The notes below the pieces were generated by a model. That model had not been told where the DNA came from. It made no database searches and saw only the letters and a list, made by a program, of their open reading frames with translations. A stretch of DNA of 44,300 bases. It comes from Streptosporangiaceae bacterium (GTDB taxonomy: Bacteria; Actinomycetota; Actinomycetes; Streptosporangiales; Streptosporangiaceae). The position numbers were made by a program, and so were the translations under genes. Position 1 is the first letter of the stretch. Each line of letters starts with the position of its first letter. The stretch is from the NCBI GenBank assembly GCA_025934375.1, contig JAICYD010000052.1, positions 1-44,300 on the forward strand, read 5' to 3'. This document shows, piece by piece, positions 30,921-38,538 of this stretch.

Positions 30921-31406
30921 CTAGCGGCAGCGCCGGCGCGACCGCGCCGCCGCCACGACGATCACGATCGCGGCGATCCACATCCACGGCTGGAACCACC
31001 AGTCGGTGACCGCGTGCCACGCGACCGAGACGCCGAGGATCATCAGCGCGACGAGCAGCAGCTTCCCGAGCAGGGTGTTGCCCGTCCGCTGCTTGCGAGC
31101 GGCCATGTAGCCGGGCGCCGCAGATGTCGGGCCGGGAGCCTTGCCGGTGTCGCTCATCTCCGGGGGCAGGTCGGGCAGGTCATCGAACAGGCCCTGGAAG
31201 TCCGCCACGGTCGTGGCCGTCATCGCGCGGTTCACCCGGTCGTCGAACTCCGCCTGGTCGAGGCGGCCGTCGCCGTAGTGGCGGGCGAGCCGGTCGGTGA
31301 CGTCGGAGCGGTCGGCGTCGGAGACGCGCATGTGCTGGTCGGGATATCCGGGACGGAACCACTGGGCTGCCCGCTGCCGGTCGCTGGTGGGGGCCATGGG
31401 AATCAC
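30921..31406 (-). CDS. DUF1707 protein with two transmembrane helices
   Basis: The start GTG at 31406 overlaps the stop of the upstream PspC gene (GTGA), giving 161 residues (MIPMAPTSDR...); ATG at 31397 is the alternative. Residues about 25-75 form the DUF1707 domain: MRVSDADRSDVTDRLARHYG, GRLDQAEFDDRVNRAMTATT, DFQGLFDDLP. A linker and two hydrophobic helices (LLGKLLLVALMILGVSVAWH; PWMWIAAIVIVVAAA) follow, ending RSRRRCR. DUF1707 domains are SHOCT-like oligomerisation or membrane-tethering modules. It is co-transcribed with PspC. Confidence 0.85.
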   Translation of the reverse strand: MIPMAPTSDRQRAAQWFRPGYPDQHMRVSDADRSDVTDRLARHYGDGRLDQAEFDDRVNRAMTATTVADFQGLFDDLPDLPPEMSDTGKAPGPTSAAPGYMAARKQRTGNTLLGKLLLVALMILGVSVAWHAVTDWWFQPWMWIAAIVIVVAAARSRRRCR

Positions 31407-31648
31407 CGTCCGCCCTGGAAGGAGTCGATAAGGGAGCTCGCGATGGACTGGCTGGCGCCCTCTTCGGGGATCAGCAGCAGGCAGGCCAGGTAGGCCGGGA
31501 TGCCGATGCCGCCGCCGAGGATGGCGGCCAGTACGAAGCCGATGCGGACGATGGTCACGTCCACGCCGAGGTGGGTGGCGAGGCCGGCCGCTACGCCGGC
31601 CACCATGCGGCCGCTGGTTGCGCGGTGCAGAGGAGCTGATGCGTTCAT
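31403..31648 (-). CDS. PspC-domain envelope-stress protein
   Basis: 81 residues consisting of one PspC domain: LHRATSGRMVAGVAAGLATHLGVDVTIVRI then GFVLAAILGGGIGIPAYLACLLLIPEEGA, with two hydrophobic segments. PspC proteins respond to membrane stress. It is the upstream member of the pair with the DUF1707 gene and is divergent from the PspC-histidine kinase gene, with 173 bp between them that carry repeats. Confidence 0.88.
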   Translation of the reverse strand: MNASAPLHRATSGRMVAGVAAGLATHLGVDVTIVRIGFVLAAILGGGIGIPAYLACLLLIPEEGASQSIASSLIDSFQGGR

Positions 31649-31705
31649 GGCTCAAGAGTGCGCCGGGCGGGCACGCGGGCGCATCGGGCATCCCCCCGGT
31701 ATGGA

Positions 31706-31776
31706 CCCTGATAGCTCCCTGACCGGGTAGGGGGGCCTGGGGGGCTGGTGTGCGCCCCTCGGGGGCACAGTCAGGG
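31706..31776. promoter_or_regulatory. CCCTGA repeats between pspC and the histidine kinase gene
   Basis: CCCTGA occurs at 31706-31711 and 31717-31722, spaced 11 bp (one helical turn), and the reverse motif TCAGGG at 31771-31776. This pattern is expected for a response-regulator binding site. It lies in the divergent region of pspC and the kinase, so the adjacent LuxR-type regulator is the natural candidate binder. Confidence 0.5.
31736..31763. repeat. Hairpin with TGGTGTGC loop, copy 1
   Basis: CCTGGGGGGC (31736-31745) can pair with GCCCCTCGGG (31754-31763) around TGGTGTGC with two G-T pairs. The same loop and a stem of the same length occur at 35568-35595 with compensating stem changes. This indicates a dispersed palindromic element. 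Confidence 0.6.
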
Positions 31777-31821
31777 TTCTTCCTGATGCCAGCACCGGGG
31801 TTGACGAGTAATGATGGTGAT

Positions 31822-33195
31822 ATGCAGGAACCCACATGGCCGCCAAACCGGCCGCCCGAGGGCTGGATCGACCGCCCCGACCGGGCGGGGCGGTGGGGCA
31901 CGCGGTTCCGCCGACTGCAGGGCACGTGTAGCGGCGAACCGCTGCGCCGCAACCGTGATGACCGACTGGGCGGCGGGGTCGCGGCCGGGCTGGCGCGCTG
32001 GCGCGGGTTCAACCCTACGGCCGTCCGGGTCGTCTTCGTGATCGCGACGCTGTTCAGCCAGGGGACGCTCGTTCCGTTCTACTTCATGGCCTGGCTCCTG
32101 ATCCCCGGAAGCGTGGACGTCGCGGCCGCTGGCTCCGGCGCCCCCGAGTACGCCAGCGTCTGGAGCAAGGCGCGGCATGACTCGCGGGGGATCACGCTCG
32201 CGGTAGGCGTCGCCTCGGTGCTGAGCATCCTGCTGCTGATCGTGGGGGTGTTCAGTGCCGGCCTCGTCCAGACCTGGGGTTGGCCGCAGGTCGTCAGCGC
32301 CGCGTGCCTGGTCCTGATCTGGCGGAACGCTCCGGCCCATGAGCAGGCGCTGCTGCGCCGCGTGGGCGGGGCGCTGGCGAGCATCGGGCCGGACGCCACC
32401 CCGCGCGGCAACCGGCTGCGGATCGCCGGTGCCGTGGTCCTGCTGGCCGGCGGCATTGGCTGGCTGGTGTCGGTGCACGAGTCCGTGTCCCTGCTGCGGC
32501 CGCTGGGTGGCGTGGTGCTGGTGCTGGCCGGCTGCGTGCTGCTGCTCGGCCCGTGGTGGCTGCGGATCGCCCGCGACCTGGTGCTAGAGCGGCAGGCGCG
32601 CGCCCGGGCGGAAGAGCGCGCGGACATGGCGGCGCGGGTGCATGACTCGGTCCTGCAGACCCTCGCGCTGATCCAGCGCCGAGCCGATGACCCGGCGCAG
32701 GTCACCCAGCTGGCCCGGGCGCAGGAGCGGGAGCTGCGCTCGTGGCTGTTCGAGGGGCAGGCACCGGGGTCGGTCTCCGGGGCGGGGTCGCTGGCGGCTG
32801 GCATCCGGCAGATCCAGCAGGATGCCGAGGCCCGGCACGGGGTGCCGGTCGAGGTGGTTACCGTCAGTGACTGCCCGCTCGACGAGGACCTGGCGGCGCT
32901 GCTCGCCGCGGCGCGGGAGGCGGTGGTCAACGCGGCCAAGTGGTCCGGCGCGCCCGTCATCGCGCTGTTCGCTGAGGTTACGCCGGACGACGTGGAGGTC
33001 GTCGTGCGCGACCGGGGGAAGGGCTTCGACCCGTTGTCGGTCCCGGCGGACCGCAAGGGCCTGGCCGAGTCGATTCACCGCCGGATGAGCCGGCACGGCG
33101 GTACGGTGGCCGTGCAGGCCGCGGTTGGGGAGGGAGTCAAGGTGTCGCTGAAAATGCCGCGCGCCGCCGCTGCGAGGAGTGCTGCTCGTGAGTGA
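31822..33195 (+). CDS. Sensor histidine kinase with N-terminal PspC domain
   Basis: 457 residues from ATG at 31822; the frame also reads from 31750. A PspC domain at about residues 40-95 (LRRNRDDRLGGGVAAGLARW) is followed by about four more transmembrane helices. The dimerisation box ARVHDSVLQTLALIQRR carries the phosphoacceptor His274. The ATP-binding domain has the N box EAVVNAAKWSGA, and VVVRDRGKGFDP. The kinase belongs to the HisKA_3/NarL-type group that pairs with LuxR-family regulators. Its stop overlaps the response-regulator start by 8 bp, and the gene is divergent from PspC/DUF1707. The arrangement matches PspC-kinase systems (MacS-like) that respond to envelope stress. Confidence 0.9.
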   Translation: MQEPTWPPNRPPEGWIDRPDRAGRWGTRFRRLQGTCSGEPLRRNRDDRLGGGVAAGLARWRGFNPTAVRVVFVIATLFSQGTLVPFYFMAWLLIPGSVDVAAAGSGAPEYASVWSKARHDSRGITLAVGVASVLSILLLIVGVFSAGLVQTWGWPQVVSAACLVLIWRNAPAHEQALLRRVGGALASIGPDATPRGNRLRIAGAVVLLAGGIGWLVSVHESVSLLRPLGGVVLVLAGCVLLLGPWWLRIARDLVLERQARARAEERADMAARVHDSVLQTLALIQRRADDPAQVTQLARAQERELRSWLFEGQAPGSVSGAGSLAAGIRQIQQDAEARHGVPVEVVTVSDCPLDEDLAALLAAAREAVVNAAKWSGAPVIALFAEVTPDDVEVVVRDRGKGFDPLSVPADRKGLAESIHRRMSRHGGTVAVQAAVGEGVKVSLKMPRAAAARSAARE

Positions 33196-33871
33196 GGCAG
33201 GACGTTCCGGAGGGGCACCCCGGGTGGTGCTCGTGGATGACCACGGGTTGTTCCGCTCCGGGGTGCGCTCGGAGCTAGGACGGGCCGTGGAGGTCGTCGG
33301 CGAGGCCGATGACGTGGCTCCGGCGATTGAGGTGATCACGAGCACCCAGCCGGACGTGGTCCTGCTGGACGTGCACCTGCCCGGCGGCGGCGGTGCCGCC
33401 GTTGTGGCCGCCATCCGGGAGCGAGGCCTGCCGGACGTGCGGTTCCTCGCCCTGTCGGCCTCCGACGCCCCCGAGGACGTGATCGCGGTGATCCGGGCCG
33501 GGGCGCGCGGTTACGTGACGAAGACCATCAGCACGGCCGAGCTCGCGGACGCGATCCGCCGGGTCGCCTCTGGCGACGCGGTGTTCTCCCACCGGCTGGC
33601 CGGGTTCGTCCTGGACGCCTTCGCCTCGGCGGACACCTCGGGACCGGATGCGGTCAAGCCCTCCTTCGACCCGGAGCTTGACCAGCTCACCGCGCGCGAG
33701 CGGGACGTGCTGCGGCTGATCGCGCAGGGGTACACGTACAAGGAGATCGCCCGCGAACTGTACATCTCGGTGAAGACCGTGGAGAGCCACGTGTCGTCGG
33801 TGCTGCGCAAGCTGCAGCTGTCCTCGCGGCACCAGCTCACCCGATGGGCGGCGGAGCGCCGACTGGCCTGA
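33188..33871 (+). CDS. LuxR-family response regulator
   Basis: GTG at 33188 follows GAGGAG and gives 227 residues; the alternative GTG at 33179 is less well placed. The receiver domain has VVLVDDHGLFRSG, the phosphoacceptor Asp61 in VVLLDVHLPGG, and the conserved Lys in GYVTKTISTAELADAI. The output domain is a LuxR helix-turn-helix: LTARERDVLRLIAQGYTYKE, IARELYISVKTVESHVSSVL, LSSRHQLTRW. It is coupled to the kinase gene (8-bp overlap). Its probable targets are the CCCTGA repeats upstream of pspC/kinase. Confidence 0.93.
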   Translation: MSEAGRSGGAPRVVLVDDHGLFRSGVRSELGRAVEVVGEADDVAPAIEVITSTQPDVVLLDVHLPGGGGAAVVAAIRERGLPDVRFLALSASDAPEDVIAVIRAGARGYVTKTISTAELADAIRRVASGDAVFSHRLAGFVLDAFASADTSGPDAVKPSFDPELDQLTARERDVLRLIAQGYTYKEIARELYISVKTVESHVSSVLRKLQLSSRHQLTRWAAERRLA

Positions 33872-33881
33872 TGAGCATGGA

Positions 33882-34862
33882 TCAGTGGCGGCTTTGGGGC
33901 CCGGCGCCGGGACCGGGGTTCCCGTTGCCAGGACCAGAGTCGCCGCCCTGGGAGGGACCGTTACCTGGCGTCGGCGGTTTGTCGTCCGGGACCCAGGCCC
34001 AGTGGCCATTGCTGTAGCGCTGCGGGTAGTGGAATGCCGGCCCGGTGCCCCAGTAATCCCTGGGCAGTATCTTCCAGCAGTAGAACAGGACCAGCTGCGG
34101 GCTGCCGGCGAGCGTGCTCAGCTTGTCGAAATCGTCGTCGTCCCAGTTCTTGACGTGGGGCTGCCACGGGTTTTGCAGCCATGCCCGACAAAGCGCCTGG
34201 CCCGTGTCAGCGGATGCGTTGCTGACGCCCGCGCCCTCCGTGGGGGTGGGCTGGTCTGTGGGTGTCGGGGAAGCTGACACGCCTGCCACGCCCGCGCTTT
34301 GGCTGGCGGAGTGACTCGGGCGGACGCCGGACGGCGACTCGGCGACGTTGACGGTCTTGACGTGGGCGGAGAACGCGCCGCCGGCGTAGGCGAAGCCAGC
34401 CACCGCGGCGATGACGACCACGGCGACGCTGCTGACGAACCCCAGCCGGCCGCCTGTCCCCCGGCGGCTACGTGGCCGGGTTGACTGGGTGCTGCGGTGC
34501 CTGGCCCGCGCGCTGCGCCTGCTTCGCGAGGACCCGTTCGCCTCCCGAAGCTCAAGCGGCAGCGTGTGCGATGACACGCCCTGGTCGTCAAGCGTGCCGG
34601 ATCGCAGCGCCCGGAAGGCGGCCCGCGCCTGCGCCTCGCCGCGTAGCTCAGCCGCCGATGGCGGCCCGCACAGCGCGGTGACGGTGTCCATCAGCGGGCG
34701 GAATTCCTCGGGGACCAGCAGCAGGTGCCCGTTGAGCAAGTCCTCGGCGGTCGCGGCGGGCAGCAGGACATCGGGACCGGGGTCACCATGCGACCCGTCT
34801 CCCCCCGCTCCGCGCAGGAATCCGTCACCCATGTCATCGTCTGGAACGCCGTATCTGCTCAT
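33882..34862 (-). CDS. Anti-sigma-like single-pass membrane protein
   Basis: 326 residues. The N-terminal cytosolic part (VLLPAATAEDLLNGHLLLVP, ALCGPPSAAELRGEAQARAA) is typical of proteins coupled to actinobacterial ECF sigma genes. A basic stretch (SSRSRRSARARHRSTQSTRP) precedes one transmembrane helix (LGFVSSVAVVVIAAVAGFAY). The outer part is Ser/Thr/Pro-rich, then WLQNPWQPHVKNWDDDDFDK and VLFYCWKILPRDYW, and ends in a Gly/Pro tail. Its start overlaps the sigma gene stop by 4 bp (34859-34862). This coupling and topology suggest regulation of that sigma factor, though no zinc anti-sigma motif is seen. Confidence 0.8.
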   Translation of the reverse strand: MSRYGVPDDDMGDGFLRGAGGDGSHGDPGPDVLLPAATAEDLLNGHLLLVPEEFRPLMDTVTALCGPPSAAELRGEAQARAAFRALRSGTLDDQGVSSHTLPLELREANGSSRSRRSARARHRSTQSTRPRSRRGTGGRLGFVSSVAVVVIAAVAGFAYAGGAFSAHVKTVNVAESPSGVRPSHSASQSAGVAGVSASPTPTDQPTPTEGAGVSNASADTGQALCRAWLQNPWQPHVKNWDDDDFDKLSTLAGSPQLVLFYCWKILPRDYWGTGPAFHYPQRYSNGHWAWVPDDKPPTPGNGPSQGGDSGPGNGNPGPGAGPQSRH

Positions 34863-35413
34863 AGCGTTACACCCGCCCCTGACAGCAGCGTCGCGAGGCG
34901 CTTCAGTCCCCGGTGGGCGGCCACTCGCACCGCGCCCGGGCTGCGGCCGAGCATCTCCGCGACGACGTCGGTATCAAGGCCCGCGACGACGCGCAGCATG
35001 ATCACTTCCGCCTGCTGCTCGGGGAGCCGGGACACCAGCGCGATGGCCGCCTCGGTGGCGATGTTGTCCATGGCCACCTGCTCCGCACCGGGCGCGCGCG
35101 GCACCTCCCCCGCGCTGATGTCGTCAAGTGGCTCCGAGGGATGCCGGTTGCGGTGCCTGACCTGGTCAAGGACGCGCCTGCGGGCGGTAGTGAACAGCCA
35201 GGCCCGCCAGGAGGATTCATTTCCGGTGAAGGTGCGCAGGCCGCGCAGCACCTGGACCCAGGTCTCGGCCGCCACATCCTCGGCATGCTCGGGGGTCACG
35301 ACCCTCAGGTAGCGAAGCAAGGCCGGGTTCGCGTCCCGCCATAGGACCGAGAACGCCTCCTCGTCATTGTCGCGCGCGGCCTCCAGCAGGGCCGCGAACT
35401 CCTCGCCCACCAC
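34859..35413 (-). CDS. ECF RNA polymerase sigma factor
   Basis: 184 residues from GTG at 35413. Region 2: LWRDANPALLRYLRVVTPEH, AEDVAAETWVQVLRGLRTF, SSWRAWLFTTARRRVLDQVR. Region 4: LPEQQAEVIMLRVVAGLDTD then MLGRSPGAVRVAAHRGLKRL. It belongs to the same general ECF class as RpoE-like sigma factors with a long linker. The gene is coupled to the anti-sigma-like membrane protein. There is no clear ribosome binding site at the GTG, and the first 109 bp lie inside the run-on frame of the ProA-like ORF in another frame, so the true start may be different. Confidence 0.85.
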   Translation of the reverse strand: MVGEEFAALLEAARDNDEEAFSVLWRDANPALLRYLRVVTPEHAEDVAAETWVQVLRGLRTFTGNESSWRAWLFTTARRRVLDQVRHRNRHPSEPLDDISAGEVPRAPGAEQVAMDNIATEAAIALVSRLPEQQAEVIMLRVVAGLDTDVVAEMLGRSPGAVRVAAHRGLKRLATLLSGAGVTL

Positions 35414-36882
35414 ATGGTGAAGTATCGGCAGTTAACCCGCTTCTTCGCAGCTAAATGGGCATCAAGGCCGTCACGATTCGCGGGAGGCTGCGGGCCAGGG
35501 GGCACGGGTTGTGCTCGCCGCGGGCCAGGGGGGTTATAGGGGGACGGCGTCCCCCTATAACCCGGGGTCTGGGGGGTTGGTGTGCACCCCCCAGATAAGC
35601 ACGGCTGGATGACGAACTGGCGGAGGTAGAGGTCGCGGAAGGTCACGGGGCCGCGCGGGCCGGGGAGGGCGTCGATGTTGATCCCGGTTTCCGGGACACC
35701 GAGGAGCTTAAAGCCGTCGAGCAGCCGGGTGGGGGCGTTCCAGAACGCGCCAGTGCCCGCGTAGCCGTCCAGGAACTCCGCGGCCGCGGCGGGGTCGCTG
35801 GCCGCGATGCCTGCCGCCAGGCCGGAGGTCTCCTCGTTGGCGATCGCGGCCGCGTGCGCGGGGCTGGTCGCGGGGGCGATCGTCACGGTCGCCTCCCGGC
35901 CCGCCTCCAGTGCCCACTCATGCCCCAGCGGATGGTCATGCGGCGGCAGGGAGGCGCTGATCCGCAAGGCGTCCAGCTGGGCGGTCAGTTCTGGCAGCCA
36001 CTCATCCCACAGGCGGTCGTCAACCAGCAGCAGGTTGAGGCGGTTGCAGACGCCTAGCCGGTCCAGGCTAGCGTTGATGAGGGGAGCCACCACGTCTCGT
36101 TGGGCCGAAGAGTGGATGTAGAGGACCCCTCCCCCGTCGGCGTGGGCAAGGGTCCGGACGCCGTGGGCCGCACCGGTCGCGGCCAGCGCGCGGGTGCTCG
36201 CGCCGCTCCCGCGCAAGATGACGAGCGGCACCAGCTTAGGCTCGCGGACCAGCGCATAGGCGGTCGCCTGGCCGGGGACACGGACTAGCTGGATAGCCTG
36301 CGGGCTGAGCCCGGCCTTGGCCAGGGCAGGGGCGATGACCTCATCGGCCAGCGCGATCGCCGAGCGCAGCGCGGCGCTCCCGGTGCGCAATACCCCGGCG
36401 TTGCGGGACTTGATCAGCTGCGAGGCGACATCGATGGTCACGTTGGGCCGGGCCTCGAAGTTGGCGCCGACCACGCCGACGGGACGGCGCCGCTCGCTGG
36501 CGATCAGCCCGCCGGGCAGGTCGCGGACCTTGCGAGTGAGCGGCTCGTGGGGGACGCCGGCGAGGATTTCCAGCTGGCTGGCCATGGCGGCCAGGCGGGC
36601 GGAGTCCAGGTGGAGCCGGTCTTGCATCGCGCCGGGCAGGCCGGCGGCGGTGGCGGCGCGCATGTCGTCCTCATTGGCCGCCAGGATCGCGGGCCCGGCC
36701 TCATCGAGCGCGGCCGCCATCGCCCGCAGCGCCTCGTCAATCTGGGCGTCCGGGGCGCTGGCGAGGCCCGGCACCGCCGCGCGGGCGGCACGGGCGGCGG
36801 TCCGCACGGCTTCCTCGGCCGCCGGGTCGCTTTCACCGGCGGCGGTCGCGACGTTGCCTGCTGCCGTGGCCTCAGCTGACAT
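35305..36882 (-). CDS. proA: Gamma-glutamyl phosphate reductase-like dehydrogenase (ProA), run-on C-terminus
   Basis: 525-residue ORF from ATG at 36882 (AGGAG upstream). The core of about 420 residues carries ProA boxes: PVGVVGANFEARPNVTIDVA, KSRNAGVLRTGSAALRSAIA, LVILRGSGASTRALA, catalytic-cysteine region DRLGVCNRLNLLLVD, and the end FRDLYLRQFVIQP. ProA reduces L-glutamyl-5-phosphate to the semialdehyde with NADPH in proline synthesis; no proB is in view. It is rather divergent from the usual ProA (EARPNVT is kept; GNAVLLRGG is changed to NAGVLRTGS), so another acyl-phosphate or aldehyde substrate is possible. After about residue 430 the frame continues with low-information Pro/Gly sequence through two hairpins and into the sigma gene, ending at 35305; a missing natural stop is likely. 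Confidence 0.78.
   Translation of the reverse strand: MSAEATAAGNVATAAGESDPAAEEAVRTAARAARAAVPGLASAPDAQIDEALRAMAAALDEAGPAILAANEDDMRAATAAGLPGAMQDRLHLDSARLAAMASQLEILAGVPHEPLTRKVRDLPGGLIASERRRPVGVVGANFEARPNVTIDVASQLIKSRNAGVLRTGSAALRSAIALADEVIAPALAKAGLSPQAIQLVRVPGQATAYALVREPKLVPLVILRGSGASTRALAATGAAHGVRTLAHADGGGVLYIHSSAQRDVVAPLINASLDRLGVCNRLNLLLVDDRLWDEWLPELTAQLDALRISASLPPHDHPLGHEWALEAGREATVTIAPATSPAHAAAIANEETSGLAAGIAASDPAAAAEFLDGYAGTGAFWNAPTRLLDGFKLLGVPETGINIDALPGPRGPVTFRDLYLRQFVIQPCLSGGCTPTPQTPGYRGTPSPYNPPGPRRAQPVPPGPQPPANRDGLDAHLAAKKRVNCRYFTMWWARSSRPCWRPRATMTRRRSRSYGGTRTRPCFAT
35531..35563 (-). terminator. Perfect 15-bp hairpin downstream of the ProA-like core
   Basis: GGGTTATAGGGGGAC (35531-35545) pairs perfectly with GTCCCCCTATAACCC (35549-35563) around GGC. 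It lies about 75 bp after the end of the conserved ProA core and about 120 bp before the sigma start on the minus strand, without a T-tract. This is a probable I-shaped (non-canonical) terminator of actinomycetes. It is translated in the ProA run-on frame as TPGYRGTPSPYN, which supports the view that the run-on is not real protein. Confidence 0.7.
35568..35595. repeat. Hairpin with TGGTGTGC loop, copy 2
   Basis: TCTGGGGGGT (35568-35577) pairs perfectly over 10 bp with ACCCCCCAGA (35586-35595) around TGGTGTGC (35578-35585). Compared with the copy at 31736-31763 the loop is identical and the stem keeps pairing although bases differ (T-A here, C-G there). It lies 5 bp from the hairpin at 35531-35563. 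Confidence 0.65.
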
Positions 36883-36927
36883 GGTTCAGTGCTCCTGATG
36901 CGCGCGTTTGCTGGTCCACTGCCGAGT

Positions 36928-38538
36928 CTAGGCGCTGCCCGCGGTGCTGGGCCGGGCGCCGCCGGAATCGCCCGGGGAGACCGGGACGCTCGGGCCGAGC
37001 CGCAGCGGCGGGCCGTCGATCGCGCAGCTCAGGCACTCCAGGTCCGTTGGCGCGGCGGCGCCGGGCACGGCACCGCTGAGTGCGGCGGCGCGGCGGCGCG
37101 GCGGGTTGCGGATCGAGGCGAAGGCGAGCAGGCCGCCGGCCGCGCACACCGCGGCGGCGATCAGGACAGCCCGGTGGAAGCCCTCGGTCAGCGCGGCCGG
37201 GTGCAGGTAGACAGTGCCGGTCAGGCCGGCCGCCACCGGCAGCACCGCGACGGCGATCAGGCCCGCGGCCCGGGCTACGTCGTTGTTGACCGCTGAGGCG
37301 ATGCCTGAGTGCTCGGCGGGCGCCGAGGACATCGCGGTGGCGGTCAGCGGCGCGACGTTCAGGGTCGTGCCGATGCCGAAGACGATGGCGGCCGGCAGCA
37401 CCTGCGTCAGGTAGTCGCCGTCCCCGTGCAGCCTGGCGAACAGCGCCATCCCGGCCGCGATCAGCAAAGGCCCTACGGTCATCGGCAGCCGCGGCCCGAT
37501 CCGCGCGGCCAGCGCCGCCGACCTGGCCGAGAACGCGAGCATGATGGCGGTCACCGGTAGCAGCGCCGCCCCGGCGGCCACGGCGCTGTAGCCGAAGGCC
37601 TGTTGCAGCACGACCGGCAGCAGGAAGAAGACCCCGCCGAGGGCGCCGTAGACCACGAAGGTCACCGCGTTCGCGGCGGTGAACTGGCGTGACCGGAAGA
37701 TACCCAGGGGCAGCATCGGGGCATGCTCGCGCCACTCGATCACCACGAAGGCGATTAGGAAAACGACCCCGGCGGCGAGGCTGCCCAGCACCGGGGGCGC
37801 GGTCCAGCCGCTGGCCGAGACGTCGATCAGGCCGTAGGTGATACCGGCGAGCGCGAGGCTGATCGTGACCGCGCCGGCGACGTCGAGGTGCCGGCGGTCA
37901 GCGTCGGGGGCGTGGGACTCGGGCACGTGCCGGACCGCGATCGCGATGACCGCGGCGACTAGCGGCAGGTTGATGAAGAAGACCAGCCGCCAGGAGACCG
38001 CGCTGATCAGCCAGCCGCCGAGGAACGGTCCGATGGCGGTGGCGACGCCGCCGAGGCCGGACCAGGCGCCGATTGCCCTGGCCCGGTCATCGGGGGCGAA
38101 CGACGCCTGCAAGATCGCCAGGCTGCCAGGCGTCAGCAGGGCGGCGCCGACGCCCTGCATGGCCCGGGCCGCGATGAGGAACTCCACGTTCGGGGCCACG
38201 CCGCAGGCCAGCGAGGCGAGCGCGAACCACGTGACGCCGATGACGAACACCTTGCGGCGGCCATAGGTGTCACCGAGCGCGCCGCCGAGCAGCAGCAGGC
38301 CGGCCAGGGTCAGCGTGTAGGCGTCCACGACCCACTGCATGCTGTCGACCCCGACGTGGAAGTCCCTGGCGATGGCGGGCAGCGCGATGCCGACGACGGT
38401 GGCGTCCAGGGCGGCCAGCCCGGAGCCGAGAACCGTGGCCGCGAGCACCCAGCGGCCCCGGGCGGTGCCATAGCGCAGGCTGAGCACGCCCGGGCCGGGA
38501 GTGGCCTGATCGGAGGTGGCCGCGCCGGGGCTATCCAC
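36928..38538 (-). CDS. DHA2-family MFS drug exporter (EmrB/QacA type)
   Basis: 536 residues with 14 predicted helices. Signature features: ATVLGSGLAALDATVVGIAL and LPAIARDFHV (helix 1), MQWVVDAYTLTLAGLLLLGG, DTYGRRKVFVIG (motif A), RAMQGVGAALLTPGSLAIL (motif C), LGGVATAIGPFLGGWL. The soluble tail (LECLSCAIDGPPLRLGPSV) is short. Proteins of this family export drugs and lipophilic cations using the proton gradient. It starts with GTG overlapping the end of the upstream EcsC-like gene by 8 bp and is 45 bp upstream of the ProA-like gene; probable operon. Confidence 0.93.
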   Translation of the reverse strand: MDSPGAATSDQATPGPGVLSLRYGTARGRWVLAATVLGSGLAALDATVVGIALPAIARDFHVGVDSMQWVVDAYTLTLAGLLLLGGALGDTYGRRKVFVIGVTWFALASLACGVAPNVEFLIAARAMQGVGAALLTPGSLAILQASFAPDDRARAIGAWSGLGGVATAIGPFLGGWLISAVSWRLVFFINLPLVAAVIAIAVRHVPESHAPDADRRHLDVAGAVTISLALAGITYGLIDVSASGWTAPPVLGSLAAGVVFLIAFVVIEWREHAPMLPLGIFRSRQFTAANAVTFVVYGALGGVFFLLPVVLQQAFGYSAVAAGAALLPVTAIMLAFSARSAALAARIGPRLPMTVGPLLIAAGMALFARLHGDGDYLTQVLPAAIVFGIGTTLNVAPLTATAMSSAPAEHSGIASAVNNDVARAAGLIAVAVLPVAAGLTGTVYLHPAALTEGFHRAVLIAAAVCAAGGLLAFASIRNPPRRRAAALSGAVPGAAAPTDLECLSCAIDGPPLRLGPSVPVSPGDSGGARPSTAGSA

